Shown here: positions 59,250-64,000 of the stretch, one piece after another | Position numbering within the stretch: position 1 is the stretch's first letter | Layout of the letters: each line of letters starts with the position of its first letter | Source of the DNA: Omphalotus guepiniiformis | Taxonomy: Eukaryota > Basidiomycota > Agaricomycetes > Agaricales > Omphalotaceae | Length of the DNA: 64,000 nt | Direction: 5' to 3' | Assembly (NCBI GenBank): GCA_028554645.1 | Contig: JAQOOI010000019.1 | Span: 744,001-808,000, forward strand | Translations under genes and position numbers: made by a program | The notes under the pieces: model-generated | Seen by the model: only the letters and a program-made list of their open reading frames with translations | Told to the model about the DNA's origin: nothing | Database searches by the model: none

Positions 59250-61768
59250 TCAATCCGAGTCAGAGTCAGACTCAGGCTTATAAGAAGCCGCTCTCAACTG
59301 CTTATACACCTTCTCACTCAAACTCGGCCCAATCTTCCTCTTCCCAGATCCAAGGTCCTGCAGCGCATACCTAGCCTCTTCGACCTTTGATTTCGCCTTC
59401 CTCTGTCTCCCAACAGGCTGAGGCGGATTTCTCCTCTCTTCCTCTCTCATCTTCCTTTCATCAATCTCCTTCTCGACGAAAAAGTTATAGAGCGATCTAA
59501 ACGTAGTGAACTCCTTAATCACCCACCCTACTTTCTCAGCGCTCATACCGTCAATGCATAGAAGCATTCTTGCAAAGGCAGTCTGAACGGTAATGAATCC
59601 CGATTTGGAATTCAAGTACTCGAATGACTGGTAAGTCGTTAGGTAAGAGCGGTCTGGATGGGCTTTGCGGAAGTAGGTCTGGAAGGGGAGGTAGTTGTAC
59701 CTCTTGATCAATTCTTGGGGGATGACATGCAGATCCTGGTCCTGGAATGCAGGAGTCGCCCGTCAGGTTCTTCCAGGCTGAAAATATCGAAGGAAATATC
59801 TCACTTGATAGATCTGACACACGGCACGGTGCAAAACCGCATAATAATCCACCGTATGCGAAAGTTTCTTGGTCTCTCGGACCATGAAACCGTCAACAAC
59901 CTGAGTGGATGAGAGGGCGGTCGCGATGTTCTGCTCGAAATTTGCGCGGTTTTTTTCACTATCTGATAATTCCCATGAGATTTTGGAGACCTATTGCAAT
60001 GTTCAAATGTGAGAATTGATGCCCACCATATTCTTCAACGACATAGAAAACACGAGTGATCCCGCTGTGATGCAAACGAAACTGGTATACGGTAAGCCCT
60101 CAGTCTGATGATACCAGGGAGTCCCTCACCTTCTGCTCATGAAACCGGCCATCCTTGATACTATTACACAAATCATCCAATCGTTTCCTTTCCAGAATCA
60201 CATCCAACGAAATCTCATCTAATGAGCTTCCATCTTTAAACCTCCTCTTCGCGACCCACGTCACGTCCCCCAGCGCCAAAGCACGCTGCTCAACGGGGAT
60301 CCCCTTCTGCCCCAATCGATAAGATATTGTTGCGTCCCTCTCACGATTGTCCAGAATGAAGCAGATGTCGTACGTGCCGGCAGGTATAGTGATAGGGCGG
60401 AAGTCAGCAAATTTGGTGACCTCAAACCCAGTATAATTGTCCAGCTCGAAAGCGACATCCGTTGCAGGGAGGTTAGGAATGGCAGCTGAGAGACGAGGTC
60501 GACCAGTGAGCTTTGCTACGCGATTCTGTGCTTGACTGGGTCGAAGCGGTGGCGCAGTCGGAGGACCCATCGATCCTGTTGTCTGCGATCGAGCTAAAGG
60601 AGTGGGATGCTGCAAATTGCTTGGACCAGCTAGAGCATTTGACCCTGTCGTCTGTGACCGAGCCAGAGGTGCTGAGCGTTGCGGAACGCTTGGACCAGCT
60701 ACGCCCTTCGAGTTTGTGGCCGGAAGACTACTTGTCCTCGAGATGCTTGACGACGGTCGGCTTAACGAGCGGATGTCAGGAAAGTCTTCGTCAAGAGAAG
60801 CTGTACTGGCGAGAGACTGAGTGGATGGCCTTCGAGTAAGGTTGCGTAGGCTGTCCGCTTGGCGGGAAGGATCAAGAGTTGGGTATTTGGACCTTTGACT
60901 TTCGGCGTCGTTCTCCAGCAGTTCTGATAGGGTGGGTCTTCTCGACAAGGAAGAGGTGCGGGTTGAAGAAGCATGCCGTGGCTCGAGAGGCATGGTGGAT
61001 ACTGGGAAATCGTCTGCTTCGTTCAAAGAGAAGTCCGCTATTGTACTGTCTCCGACTCGACGAACGTTTGTTAGAGCTTCAATTAAAGTGGGATCGTGGA
61101 AGGGGGCCAGTTCAATTGCATAAACAGCTTGGCCGTTAGTTATGGTGATGTGACCTTCGTCCCTGGTGGCGACGCGGCGATTTGAGGCATCTGTTTTCGT
61201 AGAAGATTCAGACTTTTTGAAACCCTGAAAACAAAACGACGCATCTAAATACCAGAAGAGGAATTGTAGCTGAGGCGTGAACTCAGATGGTACTGAACGA
61301 CTTGACGATGCAGCAACTTGAGAAGAGTTCCATACTTGGCCAGTGCCACTTGTTGAAGCCACCCTCTTGGCTGGACGAGACTCGTTGCTCGCAGAAGCTT
61401 TGGGTCGGCCACGCTTCTTATGAGATGATGACGACGCGTCATCCATGTCAAAATTAAATCCACCACCGCTATTCTCCTCCCTGATCTTGCTCTCAAGAAA
61501 CTTCTTTATGCTGGGGCCAACGCCATTGACCTTATCGACAGCAGCCTGCGGAGTGGGTAAATACTCCGGGTAGTCGACTATCGCTCTCAAAGCTTTGCCG
61601 TATGTGAATCGAATATTGGAACCTGACGCGTTCTTGAGTCAAAAGGCGGTACCTTCGATTCCAACTTTTTTTTTTACCTTCTTCGAGTTCATCATACTTT
61701 TCCTGTATCCAGGAAGCAAATTTGGGATTTGCGCAGGATTTAAGGCTATTGCTTCGTCGCGGTGGCAT
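59250..61768 (-). CDS. MUS81: Crossover junction endonuclease subunit MUS81
   Basis: The start MPPRRSNSLKSCANPKFASW (ATG 61768) is followed by a helix-hairpin-helix region with PEYLPTPQAAVDKVNGVGPS. There is a long Ser-rich linker, then the ERCC4 nuclease domain with FILDNRERD, ALGDVTWVAKRR and ILERKRLDDL, which matches the VERKxxxD active site. Next come FRLHHSGITRVFYVVEEYG and a C-terminal HhH region (TAFARMLLCIDGMSAEKV). The TGA is at 59250-59252. Several short introns were placed by eye. With EME1 it cuts branched DNA (3' flaps, nicked Holliday junctions) in the nucleus during recombination. Its partner gene lies head to head 175 bases away. Confidence 0.92.
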
Positions 61769-61943
61769 AGTTAGAGCGGTAAGATGCAAGTTAAACGAGG
61801 AAACACGAGAGTTCAAGGCAAAGAGTCTTCCATCGCCTTTGTGACAATTGGGAACGCGTCAAAGACTCAAAGCAGGTCAAAGCGCGTCTGGTCACATCCG
61901 TTATGGCCTCAAGTCACGCTTTGTGAATTCGAAAACTCGAACC
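61769..61943. promoter_or_regulatory. Bidirectional promoter between MUS81 and EME1
   Basis: Only 175 bases separate the two start codons. The region has GCGTC and CGCGTCTGG stretches near 61855-61888 (MluI-like ACGCGTC at about 61854) that could be cell-cycle MCB-type elements. That assignment is inference. Confidence 0.55.
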
Positions 61944-63868
61944 ATGAACGCAGTAGAACTCTCCGACGATTCAGAGGTTGAGCTACCTCAAAGCCAGGCT
62001 GATCCTCCGCCTTCTAGTCAACCTGTTAGTCCTGCTTCTTCGTATCTCAACTTGCCCCGCGACGACGACAGTGAACTTGAGATCGTCAGTGCCACCCTTT
62101 CCAGACGCGCCAGTACCAGTGGTTCCTTCACTTTAGATCTTTCTAGTGACGCGGAAAACGATGGACCGCGACATACAGCTATCTCTGGTTTTGCTACTCC
62201 CTCCTCACGCGCCGCTTCTCAACCGGGAACATCTTCATCTTCTCCGTATAAGCGAAAACGCGATTCGCGAGGACATGAGTTCTTCAGGTACGAAGACTGG
62301 ATGTCTTCTTCCGATGAGGAGTTGGATTCTAGTCCATCTAAAAAGCCGAGGTCTAGTAGCCTCGAACTGGACGAGGTGCGTTTTGGTTGTATACATTCAA
62401 GGCGGTAACTAATGCCATACATTGTATGTAGGACTTGTTTGCAAAGTATCAAGTTGACGTTGCACCTCAAAAGACAAGTAGACGCCCTAGGATGACACAA
62501 GAGGAAAAGGTTAGGCTTCTTCCCCCCGCTTCCCCCCGCGTTCTTTAAGCGCTTATTAACATTCCTTGCCTCAGGACGCCAAGAAATCTCAAGCGGATGC
62601 CGACAAGGCCGAACGAAAGCGTATCAGGGACGAAGACAAACGCCGAAAAGAAGCAGATAAAGCAGAGGAGAAACGTACCAAGCAACTCGAGCGAGCTGAA
62701 AAGAAAGCCGCAGCAGAATCACTTAAAGCTGATCAAAAGGCGTTCAATGCTGCGAATGTCTTGCAAAAGGACAAGAAAAAGCTGCTCCATCTTATGGACG
62801 TCGTACTGTCTTCTACCCTCGTCGAAAGGCACCCCAATCTGCAACGTGAACTGAGCGGCCGTTTCTTGGATAAAGTTGGCGCGAGGGATGCAATGCCGAC
62901 CATTTCTACTGCCCCGTCGCTTGTAGGAGGTCGCTGCACCATCCGAGTGAAGAAGACGGATTCGAAGAGGTTCGATCATGTCCAGCGACACTGGAACGTG
63001 TGTGAAACGTTCACGGAATACGAAAATACTGCTATACTCTGGCTCGATGTGGATGAGCAGTTCATTTTCGAACTGCAAACGCTCTCTCAGACTGTTGATG
63101 ACTTTCGCAAGGCGCATAAGTTCCAATCCGTTAAAGACAGGGTCTTCATCTTGATATACGGATTAGAGGGTTGTAAATGTCTGGCTCGACGGCAGACTGA
63201 GATTCAGGATGCGTTATCGATGTTGCAAATGACGAAGCATGTCCATCTCATATTTGTGGAGGATGTGGAGGAGGCCGCGGAGCGTTTGTATGATTTCACA
63301 GCGGATTTGGGTACGTCGTTTCAGTGGGACACCTTCGTTTTATTCTTCTCACGTATACAACCCCAGGGATCAAGCCTTACAAGTCAGTGCCCTACCACCT
63401 GATTCAAGATATACGTACTGACGATATTCCCCTACCGTTTCTTCAGAATGATCGAACGCTCTTATCTCCCGTTCTGCTCTGACGTGAGGCTCAGTTCAGG
63501 CATCAATCTAAACGACACATGGAGGAAGATGCTTCACCAGGGCATACACCGTGTTACCGAATCGGGAGCTGGAGGAATTGTGCGTGAGCAGACGACTATA
63601 CGTGGCTTGATGGAAAAGTATGAGGAAATGCATGTGCAAAGACAGAATGGGGCAATGCTGTTGGAAAACTGTCAGGTTCGTAACTGGCTTTCTCTCTCGA
63701 AACTCTCTCTTGAGGAGCTGACGGTCCGTATGATTGATTGAATAGGTTTCGACGAGGAAGGACGGTACTCAAACGAAGAGGTCAAGGTTGGGACCAGCGT
63801 TGTCGAAGAGAGTTCATACAGTGCTTTTTGGTGAAGATCCGTTGGAGTTGGTGGATAAGGAACGTTAA
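61944..63868 (+). CDS. EME1: Crossover junction endonuclease subunit EME1/MMS4
   Basis: The start MNAVELSDDSEVELPQSQ is followed by short acidic-hydrophobic motifs (SELEIV, FTLDLSSDAE) like SUMO-interacting or partner-binding motifs, and a basic coiled stretch (KAERKRIRDEDKRRKEADKA). The catalytically inactive ERCC4-like domain reads ENTAILWLDVDEQFIFELQT, then RVFILIYGLEGCK. The C-terminal part has HRVTESGAGGIVREQTTIRG, KYEEMHVQRQNGAMLLENCQ and RLGPALSKRVHTVLFGEDPL, as in fungal EME1. The domain lacks the ERKxxxD catalytic set, as expected for the non-catalytic partner. The ATG at 61944 is the first in frame after the shared promoter. It forms the nuclease with MUS81. Confidence 0.87.
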
Positions 63869-64000
63869 GAATTTGTCTTGAAGATCTAGTTTCATAGTCT
63901 GAGCATGCATATTTTTATTCGATTTACTCTATACCTTTCATGATGTTTTCATTGTGTAGACTTCGTTATTTTACTCGTTATTTACTAGTCCATACACAGA
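63869..64000. other. 3' region of EME1
   Basis: AT-rich sequence to the window end. No further feature. Confidence 0.5.

Noticed and set aside
59116..59253. Possible overlapping gene starting at the MUS81 stop
   Set aside because: The frame opens with TTG, not ATG, and lies upstream of the recognised start region of the nuclease-like pseudogene.
1..64000. CRISPR arrays, insertion sequences, replication origins, riboswitches
   Set aside because: The window is eukaryotic; no regularly spaced short repeats and no transposase genes or terminal inverted repeats were seen.

Overview
The window is nuclear DNA of a filamentous basidiomycete, most likely an agaricomycete. The genes are split by many introns of about 50-60 bases with GT...AG ends and spaced closely on both strands. 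Several families are typical of mushrooms: an adenylate-forming reductase, a HAD-type terpene cyclase, a lanosterol-synthase-like cyclase, an HMG-box regulator and an agaricomycete PD-(D/E)XK-like protein. I see no rRNA, tRNA, CRISPR array or complete transposon.

Layout. (1) 1-8.85 kb resembles one end of a terpenoid or aromatic-acid biosynthetic cluster: a 5'-truncated adenylation-carrier-reductase enzyme, a drimane-synthase-like cyclase, a dimeric alpha/beta-barrel protein and a secreted flavin oxidase. (2) 9.3-18.96 kb and 44.33-53.58 kb are two diverged copies, in inverted orientation, of one roughly 9.5 kb module. It holds an oxidosqualene cyclase (OSC), a C2H2 zinc-finger protein, a small secreted cysteine peptide and conserved non-coding blocks. 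Block order in the copies is circularly permuted: A-peptide-B-P-OSC-zinc finger-R in the left copy (read on the minus strand), and P-OSC-zinc finger-R-A-peptide-B in the right copy. The right OSC is intact; the left one is a wreck carrying a 0.4 kb foreign insertion. Both zinc-finger genes are intact. The peptide occurs three times, two intact and one decayed. (3) 19-44 kb, between the copies, is mostly ordinary single-copy sequence: GH43 glycosidase, tiny membrane protein, GNAT acetyltransferase, alpha/beta hydrolase, MED25-like mediator subunit, PRP46 splicing factor, TFIIS, zinc alcohol dehydrogenase, mitochondrial MTO1, a mitochondrial carrier and a DUF2470 membrane protein. (4) 55.5-64 kb carries an HMG-box regulator, a frameshifted PD-(D/E)XK-like pseudogene, and MUS81 and EME1 placed head to head.

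How the genes may work together. The reductase, drimane-type cyclase and flavin oxidase could act in one sesquiterpene pathway. The OSC with its linked zinc-finger gene looks like a triterpene locus that travelled as a unit with the secreted-peptide gene. MUS81 and EME1, the two subunits of one structure-specific nuclease, share a 175 bp intergenic region. All functions are read from sequence by eye; no search was run, and exon boundaries are manual.
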